Shown: piece by piece, positions 32,290 to 45,454 of the stretch
Layout: every line of letters begins with the position of its first letter
Numbering within the stretch: the first letter of the stretch is position 1
Made by a program: the position numbers and the translations under genes
Assembly: GCA_037043015.1 (NCBI GenBank)
Contig: CM073323.1
Span: 1,674,001-1,738,000, forward strand
Source: Bryum argenteum
Lineage: Eukaryota > Streptophyta > Bryopsida > Bryales > Bryaceae
DNA: 64,000 bases
Direction: 5' to 3'
Notes under the pieces: model-generated
What the model saw: only the letters and a program-made list of their open reading frames with translations
Told to the model about the DNA's origin: nothing
Databases searched by the model: none

Positions 32290-34150
32290 CACCTCTGAAT
32301 GGAAGCTCTAGCTGCGGGATTCTCGTATCTCGATGTACTTGAATGTAATTCTCGCAGTTTCGCCCTTGACATCTTCCAAGCGAAAGTAAGTAACATGGAC
32401 ATTCACAGCAGACAAATCGAGGTAAATCAGAAGAGTCTTACTTTCGAGCCTTCAAATTCAACATCCAGTTCTGTTTCTATCGCCAGATAACCTCTTCATG
32501 TCTGCAATTGAGCTGCGGCCATTGAACTCAACCATGTATGTATGCCACTGTTCTAATGGGTTCTTCACTTGAGGCTCACTTTCGAAATGACTTGGGTAAA
32601 GATGATCCAATCAGGTCAGTCTACACTACTTTCCCTCATGAAGTAGGTTTGCATTCGTTCTCAAAAAGTTCCGCACATAACTCGATGTTGTGGTGTGGAT
32701 AACCTCCGATAGCTATCCAATGGACAAGTATCACCGTACTTGGTATAAAACAGTGGCAAACCCTGAATATTTAAATATCAGTGTAGCCTTAGAAGCTGTA
32801 AAGAAATCGAACTCTGCCCCGGGTAAACCCCTGGCAGGAGTCATGAGAACAGCGATTACAAACGTGCCTGTCAATGAAATCCTTCCAATTATTTATTTGA
32901 CATAACGGTCCACCGTTCTTCCCAGACAATCCTTGTATGATCAACATATACCTCCATGAATAGGAGGTATAAATTCTCTGCACAATCATTATTGCATCTC
33001 GCTGCTTCTTGCAGTACAATATGGTTGGGAGTATCGCTTCAGTCGGCGATGGAAGAGAAATACATCACCAGAGTCTCTGTCAATCCTTGATTGATGTAAG
33101 TAACTGGAATTGAATATATCTAGGGTCCTTGACATCCTTGTGAATGGTGCAGTGGTGGAGACCGATGTGATTGTGTACTCTCGCGCTCTGAATACGTTAT
33201 ACAAGCCCATCGAAATCTCCACGATGTCGACACTAGATCGATGCTACCGGACTTCTGAATATGGCACCAGCAAAAATAATCTGCTCTTTCAGCGGCACCA
33301 CCCATTTGGAATGCTTTTGAGGTCTTTACTGTCCATCCTAAACAAGCTGGAACTCTTGCCTCAGACGGTACGCGTGCCTTACAATTCACCTTGATCGTCT
33401 CTTATCGTCATAAGTTATTTGATTATAATCACACCTGTTATGTTATTTTAAGTGCAGTGAAAGTTATCGAAGGCATAAAGAAGGCCTTTGGAATGGAGTC
33501 CAGGCGGACTGGTGATCCATGCTTGACTCGTCCCTACGATTGGTTGACTTGTTCTGAGTCTCCTCCCCGAGTGACTGAAATGTATGCATCAATTCAAGCA
33601 CTTCATCTCCTCCAAACCCATGTGAATACACGGCTTCCATGGTACCTGACCAATTATCTGTCCGGTCCTTTTCTGGACAGACCTGCGAACATTACCAACC
33701 TCAACACTTTGTAAGCATGCTCCGTCCAAGTGATGCCTGTGACATCATCTGCTTCTACATGGGGCAACTCCGCTGCAGATTGCACTCAATTATGCACAAG
33801 GTAAAGAGCCAGAATATCTTGATCGAACTGTTCCATATGTCTGCTTGTGCCTTTCGACCAGTTGACCGCGATCTCAATTTGAATGTTTCTCAGTTTTGGA
33901 GTATCTACACATGGGGTGCCAGCCTGTGATGTACCACCGTGGTGTGAAGAGCAATGTTCATCATAGTACTTTGTAACAAACTCGTCGCTAAAGTTGCCAA
34001 TTTTGGACTCTCCATATCGACGGGTTCAGACTTCAGAGGTGCAGGGCAATACAACGTGGAAGCCATGTGGAAGCTAGCTAGCAGAGTTGGTTATGCAGAG
34101 CGTGGAACCGAAAGGCAAAGATCGACGACAGAATATGAGCACAGCTGCAC
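32290..34150 (+). pseudogene. Malectin-like LRR receptor kinase pseudogene
   Basis: Pieces of one receptor kinase appear in order but in different frames. Malectin-like domain: SYPMDKYHRTWYKTV and GVMRTAITNVPVNE (32712-32890), then RVLDILVNGAVVETDVIVYS and LLSILNKLELLPQT (33115-33367), ending at a good GTACGC donor. The juxta-LRR motif GDPCLTRPYDWLTCS follows a TGCAG acceptor (33458-33560). An LRR remnant follows (NYLSGPF, ANITNLNTL). Kinase: EYLHMGCQPVMYHRGVKSNV (33898-33957), then after a frame break NKLVAKVANFGLS (33973-34011), and a C-lobe tail VEAMWKLASRVGYAE (near 34050-34095). The kinase N-lobe, much of the C-lobe and the membrane segment are missing, and frameshifts and stops separate the parts. 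Intact homologues are plasma-membrane receptors in growth or defence signalling. An N-terminal extension at 32299-32490 may belong to it. Confidence 0.85.
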
Positions 34151-34326
34151 AGGCAATTGCAATGCAGCATCAGTACTCGTCCTGTATCTCAACTGCCTTA
34201 AATTCTGATCTCAACTTCATGGCTGATACCACTGTTAGATAAACCTGTCAAGTCAATTTCTTTACTTGTGCTATTTTTGAAGTATGTTTATCACTACTCA
34301 AATTCTTAAGTGAACCAAGTCAAAAG

Positions 34327-34415
34327 CAAGGTTGTCAAACCGGACGGGCAGGCTGCCTGCCTGGGACACCTCGTCCGCTCGGTTTGCGCGCCCGATTACC
34401 TGAACGACAACCTTG
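34327..34415. mobile_element. 89-bp hAT-type MITE
   Basis: CAAGGTTGTC at the left and GACAACCTTG at the right are perfect 10-bp inverted ends. Flanks are 8-bp near-perfect duplications, GTCAAAAG (34319-34326) and GTCAGAAG (34416-34423). The 8-bp duplication suggests hAT. The interior is unusually GC-rich for its surroundings (GACGGGCAGGCTGCCTGCCT). Confidence 0.75.
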
Positions 34416-34423
34416 GTCAGAAG

Positions 34424-35335
34424 GTTAACAAGTTTACAAGGGTAGTCTCAAAAAATTTCAAAACTAATTTTCATAGTGCCCAAAAAAACTTGGGAGACCA
34501 GCTTTTGATGTTGTAATCTCCCAAATGGTAAACATCCATTCATCCAGATTCAGAACTTTAGCTTGAGGTACAAGTTTTACGGTTGGAAGCTTAAAAATAG
34601 GAAAAGAAATCGGTCCACAATTCCACACCCTAGGGAGTCAATGCATAGAAATAGACAATCGCGGTTTTGAGATTTCAGAATCTCAAAAAACACCAAGGAA
34701 TTTTAGGGGTTAAATATAGACTACATACGTGAATGAAATGCTGCATTTTGCATCAAATACAACTCATGCAACATTTGCCTTATGTGATAAAACTTGATTT
34801 TGTTCGTAGTTTTGGTGTGATAAGGCTTCAAAGTTCCAAACAATCCAAGAGTGATTGTATGGGCTTTTGGAGGTTGACCCCCCGATACCCTTTGGTACTT
34901 TCAGCCTTGAAGCACAAATTTCCATAAACAAAAATATAGGTAAGCTATTAAACCCTAAATGTCCCTGCAAGTTTTTGATCAAAAAATGTAGTTTCTTGAA
35001 AGCTTCATAAACAAAAAATGATGTAGGTTATTCACATGGAAACTGTACAATCTTGTGGTAAACTTAGTGTAGATCATTTGAGTCAAATCTGGAGTCATGA
35101 GGCAAGATTATAATGTATTTGAAGTGAATATTGATTATTGAATTTCAACATTCTTACTTTGAAGTGAAAATACTATCAACAAACGAATTGCAATCAAAGA
35201 AGTGAGGCTTTATACTTGCAAGCAAATGTGAGTTTAAGGGAGAAGAGGGAGAAATCACATGGAATATCCTCTGGAGCAACAAAAGTGTACAATGATGAGA
35301 GCCCTTGGAATTATACCTAGGCCTACGGCCTACCT
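34424..35335. other. AT-rich intergenic DNA
   Basis: Nothing recognised. Confidence 0.45.
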
Positions 35336-35341
35336 TAAGCA

Positions 35342-35492
35342 AGGTTGTTATATAGGGGGATTAGAATTTCAGTTATTTAACAAATTGGCTAATTGACTAG
35401 CTAAATGCCTGAATGTAGCCAAGGAAGAGCCGTCGCTAAAATTTAGCATCACACACTTTTCCATTGGATTGGCTAAATAACCTTGCTATATT
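35342..35492. mobile_element. Possible hAT-like MITE with CAAGGTT ends
   Basis: CAAGGTTGTTAT near the left and ATAACCTTG near 35481 form imperfect inverted ends resembling the 89-bp element upstream. No 8-bp duplication is visible, so the assignment is tentative. Confidence 0.35.
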
Positions 35493-35543
35493 TTGTCTTC
35501 TACCACGCGTCCACACCTGTCCATGATAAAACTCAAAAGTAAC

Positions 35544-35882
35544 TGATATTTAACTAATTATGGACTTATTTGCAACTTATGGACTTTTTGCAACTAATGA
35601 AGAACCTTGGTTTTATCGGCAGCCAGCCGATACATCCCCACATCAGCGACTTTCGAAAGGCCATAATTCACTCAAATTTTGTCCAAATCAAACATATGAG
35701 GTGTTTTTTGACATCTACATTTTTCGTAGATATCAAAAAACACCTTATATGTTTAATTTGGACAAAATTTGACTGAGTTATGACCTTTGAAAGATTACTA
35801 ACGGAGTCTAAAGGTAATATCGGCGGACAGCCGACATTATTTCTGGACTATGATTGTGTCCATAATTAGTTAAATCTCAGTT
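35544..35882. mobile_element. Foldback MITE with nested arms
   Basis: Outer inverted ends: ATTTAACTAATTATGGAC (left) and GTCCATAATTAGTTAAAT (right). Inner arms of about 75 bp: TTTCGAAAGGCCATAATTCA... through GGTGTTTTTTGACATCTAC, mirrored by GTAGATATCAAAAAACACC... through TTATGACCTTTGAAAG, with a loop of a few bases near 35728. No coding capacity. Confidence 0.8.
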
Positions 35883-35889
35883 AAGTACT

Positions 35890-36900
35890 TGAAGTCCAAT
35901 AATTCAGTAGTTTGAGGTTTTCCAATAGTCGGCACGAAATCTTTAAATTTCATGGTAAGTTAACTTAAAGTAAATGATACGTTTGCTCAAGTGGGAATTA
36001 GATAGGTAGCGAGGGATGTGGCAGGTTGCTACGTCTTGCAGGTCTCAAGTGTCCCTCCGGCAGGTTGCCAAAGGTGGGGGATCGCATATAGCCACATTGC
36101 CGAGAAAGGAAAATGACCTTTACGTGGCCAAATGTAGCTTATTTTATCCGTTAGCGAGGAATGCCCTTGTGGTCATCATACAAGCAAACCAGACGGCACT
36201 GCACACACCCCGTTTTTCTTGATTTTAGGGGGGTCGTGAAACATTTGAAGATAAAAGATTTGACAGTAAATAACCATGTCGGATTCTAAAGTGTTTGTCC
36301 AACGTGGCACCACCGCACCAAGGCGGGGCCTTATTGGGCAGGGTAGAGACAAAAAGGGCGCAACAAGAACGCGGGTATGAACTATGAAGGCCTGCAAAGG
36401 TACAAACAAAAGGCGTGAAAGGGTGGTAAACTAGGGATGTAGGGGCGGGGCAAGGACATAAGGAATTAAGGATGGGGACTTAGAAGAATGGCACGAACAA
36501 GACAAAAGGGCGGGGAGGCGGGGGTGATTGGACAAGACGCCCTGTGCACAAAGGATTTGTTTTTCAAGGAAATACTAAAAGTGTACGAACTACTAAGTGA
36601 GTACTTCCCAAATTTTTTGTACAGTGGTTTAATTCATTTAAGTTATTCACGACTAAGTCAATAAGATATGGATTTATCAACATAAGACTAGAATCCTTTA
36701 TAAGGGCTATTTTATGTGGCATGGCCGTAGCCCATTTCTAAATGGGGTACTTTTAGATAACATGCTAGCACTATTTGTACTAACAAGTTAATAAATGCAA
36801 TTTTGAGTTTGGCACAATTTAACTATTTTTTTGGAAATCTAAAAGAAAGCTTTTTGTTTTTTTCATATAGAGATTCATGCTTCATACTTAGATCTGAAGA
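35890..36900. other. Intergenic DNA
   Basis: 36010-36540 is somewhat richer in G and C, with GGCAGGTTGC duplicated near 36020 and 36060. No gene supported. Confidence 0.4.
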
Positions 36901-36902
36901 AG

Positions 36903-36942
<40 letters not shown>
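36903..36942 (+). repeat. Poly(A) tract, about 40 A
   Basis: Uninterrupted A run. It could be the tail of an old retroposed copy, but no gene or LINE/SINE body is recognisable upstream. Confidence 0.8.
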
Positions 36943-36944
<2 letters not shown>

Positions 36945-36959
36945 TATTTGAAGGTTAAA

Positions 36960-37029
36960 CCTTAAACGTCCAAGCATGCCCCTCCGGCTTGGTTTCCAGT
37001 GTATTTTCAGAGGGGCTTGACGTTTAAGG
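36960..37029. mobile_element. 70-bp inverted-repeat element
   Basis: CCTTAAACGTCCAAGC at the left is mirrored by GCTTGACGTTTAAGG at the right (one extra C). Inside are CCCCTCCGGC and AGAGGGG, which also pair. No target duplication was identified. Confidence 0.55.
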
Positions 37030-37384
37030 GATAATGGATAATAAATAACATACTGCGTCATGAACAAAGTTGACAGACTGAGATGGAATACCATCAAAGG
37101 ACTAGATTCCAGAACATTCCTTTTTCAGATATTCTTGAAACTTGAAAGAATACGTACATTGCAATGTGAATTGTTTCTACGGGATGTCATCATGCTACAG
37201 CCTTATATATATATGTATGATTGTGCACAATTGAATCGCTCAATAGTCAATACAGCTCTACTCAAATCATCCCGAAAGGAAAGCACCAAATTATGCAACA
37301 TGCACCTGCGTGCGCCTGAATGGACTAAGTACTGTAGAATGTTATCTGTATTGATGGGGCCGGGCTAATTTTCTAGAATTTCCT

Positions 37385-38410
37385 CAGTTTCGATAAACAA
37401 TTGAGTCAGCTGATTGTTCGACTTCATCGTACTGCAGTATCCCATTCCATTGTCAAAACTCGGACCTAGCTTGATATTCTCTGCAGATCAAAATCCTTAA
37501 CAGCACTTTGAGAGTTCAGGGCGAGCCGTGGCTTACGGCTTCGGACACGCTTGTCATCCGACAGACGAACTCTGCAATCCATCAATTGAGTGATACTTGA
37601 TCTTGAATTCTTTGGTGGCAGAGGCAATCCTGACAGTTCATTAAAGGTGAAGCTGCACTCTTGATCCACCGAAACAAATCAAATAGGAACACGTAACTAC
37701 ATGTAAGGAATTGCGGTTATGTGATTATGAACATGTAACAATCGACAGCAACAGCGCCATCCTTACAAATCGACAGCCACAAACGCATTCATGAATGCTT
37801 CTGCTTCTCATTTTAAGAGGGAATTGTCGGCGAGGGATCTCCAACATGATTCAAGTTTCGTCGAATTACATCAATGAAAAGCCTCCGGTATCATTAATAT
37901 GCATGCATGTCCTTCAGATTTTCACCTGAATTGTTGCATCTGAACTATGTATGGTAGCAGTGCCAAAAATGGCGCAGTGCCGAAAATGGAGCCCTAGTAA
38001 TCTTGAGTCAGAGGTACATAATAGATTCCCCACGCAATGGTATATACTCACCGCAAACATTACAGGGTATCTTTTTAGGGCACCATTTTGGGAACACCTA
38101 TACTTTCAACTTCAAAAATTCATAACTCATTGTAGAAGAGTCCAAAAATGATGATTCCACTTCCTTTATTCTTCTACTAGTTTTCCCCATGCACTAAAAT
38201 TGCTTGTACTGGTGACATCCTAGTAGATTTCTCGTGCTGAAAATTGAGCCATTATAGAGCACCATACCATAGTGATGAATTGTTGTTTCATTGATGATCA
38301 TTCTTCAAAGTCAGGTTTGAATTCAATTCTAAACGCAGTGTTACTCCAGCAAGACAAAAATATATTTTGGTACACAAGTACAAGCATTCAGCATTCTATG
38401 CTAAGTTTCC
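37385..38410 (+). repeat. Segmental duplication, copy 2
   Basis: Collinear with 29545-30240, except for an additional ~330 bp between about 37955 and 38285 which is repeat R. Copy 2 also carries small internal duplications (for example an extra CGACAGC segment). No product recognised. Confidence 0.8.
37960..38280 (+). repeat. Dispersed repeat R, copy 3 (SINE-free)
   Basis: Matches 12045-12730 without the SINE: CTCACCGCAAACATTACAGG, GGGCACCATTTTGGGAACA, CAACTTCAAAAATTCATAAC, TTGTAGAAGAGTCC, CCCCATGCACTAAAATTGC and GTGCTGAAAATTGAGCCAT. It lies inside copy 2 of the segmental duplication but is absent from copy 1, so it looks like a separate insertion. Confidence 0.75.
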
Positions 38411-38754
38411 TGTGAGCAAGCTCCTTGATCACACACCAACCCACATGTGGACAAAATCCCCCCAATGGGAAGAAAGCACCTAGCATTTGTGTAAGAGGCA
38501 AGTTATTAATGAGCTTCACTTTTGGTGGTTAATGCTTGGTTTAGTTTGGACCAGTAGGGTTTGGTTTTAGGAAGGTGCTTGGAGAAAGGTTGTTTCACCC
38601 TAATGACTATGGTATTATGAGAAACTAGGGTCATAAATATAACTCCAATATATTCACTAAGCCCTATGCATATAATAATATAATATTCACCTTGCTCTAT
38701 ATATACATTTGTCTTTGTTCACTCATATGGTGGATGAATTACAAACTTGATGAT

Positions 38755-39019
38755 AACCCCAATTCCGTTAAAATGGCACTATGCCATGTGTCATTTTGTC
38801 ACACTAGATCTTACATTTGTGCTCATATAAAATGGTATATTCTGTAATATCACAATTTTTTTTGTAATATCACTTCTTTATATACATTGTCACTCATTTT
38901 CCCTAATATCACCTTAAAATTCTGTTATATCACATGGTTTTTGAACTACAGTTCAGAAAGTTGAGTTGTGCCATTTTACATTTTTACCGGAATAATGCCA
39001 TTTTAACGGAATTGGGGTT
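38755..39019 (-). mobile_element. MITE, 4-bp-TSD family, copy 2 (inverted orientation)
   Basis: 265 bp with ends AACCCCAATTCCGTTAAA and its inverted repeat, flanked by TGAT on both sides (38751-38754 and 39020-39023). Internal sequence is the reverse complement of the copies at 9837 and 46833. Confidence 0.88.
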
Positions 39020-39023
39020 TGAT

Positions 39024-41235
39024 TCTCATTTCAACTTTGAGTAGAATTTACTTCAAATGTGAAAGGAATTTGTATATCAGAGTTATCCTAACAACACCCT
39101 AAGACAAGATGAGTAGCCTCTCCTAAACCAAAAGAAGATATGGTAGCACTAAAAGAAGAATCATGTTTCTCTCTAGTAATAAAGAGAGCATAAGATCCAA
39201 ATTATTACAAAAATTGAATACTTATGACTTAACTTTAGGCGTGTGTAGTGGAACAAATAGCATTTAACGCTGAACTTGAGACTTGACTTGATGCTGAGGA
39301 CGGCCGATTTGGGTAGATTCAAGTGCTTTAAGTCAATTTTTTTCGAATCTATGTAAGACTTACCTTTGAGGAAGTCTAAAAAAAGTACCTTAAATCTTAC
39401 GAAACCAGTTTATAACAATCGAATCATAATCTGGAGAAGTACGACTCTTGAGATTGGTTAAAATACAATGCAAAATACATCAAATAAGCTAAAATAAAGT
39501 GAAAACATGTAACATATTGTGTTGTATTTCACACACATGAATACAAATTTTAGAATTATGATATGTCAAATGCAAAGTGTACATATGATTAAATGACATT
39601 TTAACATTAAAGAACCTTTACAAGAACCTATCAATGAACCTCTAAACATCTTGTGTTTTAAGGAGCTTGAAACCTCAAAAGTATACTTTTCTACTTCTAC
39701 GTACTCCTGTGGGTGTGAACCAATTAATTTTACTTTTCTTAATCTTTTGACCGTAAGATCTTATACTTAAGCCTATTTTTAGTTACTAGTCCTAATATTG
39801 ATCGTTGGATATCTTTCATTTGCAAGATTGGGATACCCAAAGTTTGCGCAAAAGTGCTTTTGGGCATTGTTCAAGAGACATTGCCTCCATGGTGCAAGAA
39901 AAGATCTATAATTTGGAACTCCAAAAAAGTTGGTCATATGTTTTTCCATGTAGGTAACCAAGTTGGGTACGCTAATTCAAAATTTTAGAGACTTACAGAG
40001 TTCTAATTCTTCTTTTTTGACCTTCATGCAAATTGTTTTCTAGAAGAAGGTCTAAAAACAATGATATAGAAAAACATGCACCCCATTGGATATATTTAAT
40101 TTTTGAAAAATGTCAAATGGTAAGTAGGTGCCTATATAAGTTTGTGAATCTTGAGAAATTTTTTGTGGGAAAAATTCCTAAAGCTCAAATTTTGACAAAT
40201 TTAGAAGGAAAAAGTGTAAAATTAGTAGAATTGTTAAGACTGTTTTTGTAATTTTTGGACGGTGCCCTTGTGAAAATTGGTTAACTTATTGAATTAGGTC
40301 AATTTGGAATTTGAGAAGTGATTGGTTAATGAACATATGTCAAAAAAAATAAAAAAATAAAAAAATTTAACATTGATTTTGAATTGTTCATGTTGGCCTT
40401 GAAACCTAAAATTTCAAATTGGAAATTTGCAAATATTACAACATACACTTTGCAACATAGGGAGCACACAGTAAAAGTTCTATAGGCAAAAATATTAATT
40501 TTGACCGTTTCAAATCGGCTGCCCAAAATCCCAAAATGGATTCTGAGGATTTTTTGGGGTCAAAGTAGTACACCCTTAAAAATCAAGGATTTTCAGTATG
40601 AATATATGGCAAGTTCAGACTTCATAATGTTTTCTATCAACTGTTGGATAATAGTGCAAATTCTCATAATGGTTGATGTTATATCGTCATGACCTAAATT
40701 TAGTTCTTAAAAGTTAAATATTGAATTAAAGGTAGTAGCTGCTCCTCATTAGAATGAGGTTAAAGAAAAGTTCTTTTAATTATAGGAACTCGTGCTATAG
40801 GACATGAAATGAATAGTGATTTGTCCAATATGACAACCATGCTCTCGGCGTTAAAGAATGAAAGGACTAAACTAGTATATTACTTCTCAACTGTCTTTCT
40901 TTCTCTATGGCATCCTATGTGCACATCTTTTTATTATGATCCTTTTCCTTATGGATAAAAGATGAATTTCATTTTACTTATAATTTGAATGTCCAATCAA
41001 ACAACCTTGAGTGCATCGAAGTAGGAAAACTTTGGTGCGAAGAGAATCTTTCGATTCTGTTCCATTTGACATCAACCACTTGACTTTCTGCTTTGACCAA
41101 AGCTTTCGTAGAGCGAGTGCATAGCTACGACATGACCATGGTAACTTCGGAACTGTCATCTCATCTGTCATTTTGACCTTCAAACCAGCCATTTCTTCAA
41201 CGAGAGCATCCCAAAGTCGTCTCCAGAACCAATAA
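39024..41235. other. AT-rich intergenic DNA
   Basis: No supported gene. Short open frames show no recognisable domain. Confidence 0.45.
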
Positions 41236-41239
41236 AATA

Positions 41240-41570
41240 AAAACCAAGGATGTGTTTCATCTCTGCAGTTACTTTCCGATCCTTCGTCGATTCAGACTTT
41301 AGTCCCAGGCAAGATTGAAAATGCTTGTCAAGCAACAAATGGCTACATCGAGAATCTCATCATCAGCTCAAAGTCAGCAATGTAGGTTTGACTCGTGCTC
41401 GACACATTCCATGTTCCTTCTCACCAGTTGACAAAACGAACGCCTCACCGCCCTCAGTTGGCTTCATCTCAAATGATCTATACGAGCTAGCTAACTGTAG
41501 CTCACGTCTGCGCGCGATCGATGAAGCAGCATTTATGTTGTTTAGAAAATTTGTACGTTTCGATTAAAGT
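41240..41570 (+). pseudogene. Possible malectin-like receptor fragment
   Basis: A reading containing VDKTNASPPSVGFISNDLYE then LANCSS and IDEAAFMLF faintly resembles the end of a malectin-like domain, where a Pro-rich segment is followed by an E-Y-E-L-type motif. It is short, isolated and could be chance. Confidence 0.25.
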
Positions 41571-41574
41571 AAGT

Positions 41575-42960
41575 AACTGATGATGCTTCGTTGACAGTGG
41601 CCACATCCATACGATTAGCTTGAATCCAACTCCACCATCCTCAACTTGGGGGCGTAGGATTTATTAAATCATCGTCCTTTGGTTGCGAAAGTCAGTGTGC
41701 TTGCAGATTCCGTGGTAACGGCAGCAGCTGTCCCACATACACGAGCTGGCTTTACTTGAATCTACTCGTCAGTTTGACTCACTTACTACAACGGCGACAA
41801 CATCCACATGCTGATTATCTCTTACGTCGAGATTGCTTGAAATTTCGGCATTCCTCATAATATTTGCAATCCTTCTGGTGCTTGGTTTGCTCAGATAGCG
41901 TGTTTGAGCGTCAGATGGTGTGCACTGCTCCAAGTAGAATCATGACATCATTCATTTATAAGATTGTGCAAGTCAGTTACTTTAAGTGGCAGTTAAATCT
42001 CCACCATTTCAAGTGCCATTTTCACATACCGAGAAAGCGTTATTTGTCAAAAAGTGCAAATTGGTGGCATATTTCTGGTTCAGCTTCCAAGATTACACCT
42101 GCCATTAGGGAGCACCCACAGCTTGTATTTAAAATTGATCACTATTCCGATATTATCACTCAGTCTGAACTGTAATCCTCTAATACGTGCTAATTTTGTG
42201 GAAGCTTGCCAACTGTACAGAATGAGGTAATGTTTGGATAAAAGTTCATGGTGTGCTCAAACTATTTTGATATACCTGGGAGATTCGAAGTCATTTTTTT
42301 CAACTCAATTCGAGTTGGAACATAAGACCTCCTGTATCCAAATAGTGAATATAGTGTCCATATGACCTACCCTCGACGATATGCCCACAGGATTCCTAAA
42401 CTAGACCAGTATATAAGTGATTCGAAGCATTTTGATTGTTAAAACCTATATTTTGACACTTGAAAACGGTCGAAAACCAACAGAGTAAAAAAATTCAAGT
42501 CACTGTACAAATTACATTGGGAGCCTTAATATCCTCTAACTTTGAAATTACGAGCCCTAATACTTTGGCCGACAGGCCACTAATATGCTATCAAAATTTA
42601 CATCAATGGAGTACAGCAGTAAATTTTGGCTTGATAGTTGATATACATGTGATGGCTGCCTCTACTCAGTTTGTCAAACAGGTTTACATATCTTCTGGCT
42701 TTTGCATGATTCAATAAGATTCGATAGAGCATATTCTATTGTATTGAGAACAGACAATCAACACCACGTTGAGAATGAGGATGATAAACACAGTAAGAAT
42801 GAAAAGCATGAATCCAACAGCTGGAACCAACATCGGCCTACATGACCTACACTCCAGGAACCATTTTGCAAGGTGCTTGCATCGTACTAACTAGAGCACC
42901 ACATTGTCAACCTCTTGAGGTCAACCTGCAAATTACCTTATCACCATGGCCATTGTTTAA
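41575..42960. other. Intergenic DNA with a SINE-related scrap
   Basis: 42340-42400 contains GTGAATATAGTGTCCATATG and GATATGCCCACAGGA, matching the diverged SINE landmarks at 13950-14075. Otherwise nothing recognised before the peroxidase promoter. Confidence 0.4.
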
Positions 42961-42974
42961 TATATCCTACTCAC

Positions 42975-42983
42975 TATATAAAG
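42975..42983 (+). promoter_or_regulatory. TATA box of the peroxidase gene
   Basis: TATATAAAG lies about 120 bp upstream of the peroxidase ATG, a normal distance for a ~90-nt leader. The sequence between is C/A-rich, like many plant 5' leaders. Confidence 0.7.
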
Positions 42984-43103
42984 CACCTGTAAGTTTACAA
43001 CTCCCAACTCACACAAACTGCAAACAACTTGTCAGTTTATCAGTTACCTAGCTACCGATCAGCGGGTGCATTGCTACTGTTGGGACTTTAGTAAGCTCGC
43101 ATC

Positions 43104-44887
<1,784 letters not shown>

Positions 44888-45260
44888 ACCATTACCAGCA
44901 TCAATCATTCGCCACATCCACTCTCGTATGCTAGCAAAACTGTTGCAGTTTGATCAGTAATAAGTGTCCTTCACTGTTTTGGATTCGAATGTTTGAGTAG
45001 TATATTCCAGGTTTGCAGTTTGTTCATCTGGATGATTTTCATATTTAGTAGCTCTTCGGGAAATTTGAACTAGAACCGTTTCGTTTAAATAGATGGTTGG
45101 CATTTCGTCCGCCTAAATCGGTTGCTATTATAACGGCCGATGTTCTCCACCATCATTTTCATATGTTGTATGGAAATGACGAAAAGTAATTTGAATATTT
45201 TCATACTCTATACATTCGCATATACAATCTGCATTCGCATGTTCTGTTATCAAGCAGAGA

Positions 45261-45452
45261 TGATTTAGACCCTAATATAAGCACCATTGTTGATATAGAC
45301 CCTAATATAAGCACCATTGTTGATATAGACCATAATATAAGCACCATTGTTGATATAGACCATAATATAAGCACCATTGTTGATATAGACCCTAATATAA
45401 GCACCATTGTTGATATAGACCCTAATATAAGCACCATTGTTGATATAGACCT
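45261..45452 (+). repeat. 30-bp minisatellite, about 6.4 units
   Basis: Exact 30-bp period: GATATAGACCCTAATATAAG followed by CACCATTGTT. Units 3 and 4 have CATAAT in place of CCTAAT; the first unit has GATTTAG. The period is a multiple of three, so frames open on the minus strand without being genes. Confidence 0.95.
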
Positions 45453-45454
45453 GT

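Noticed and set aside
36903-36942. Poly(A) tract as proof of a processed pseudogene
   Set aside because: No gene-like sequence or target duplication could be tied to it.
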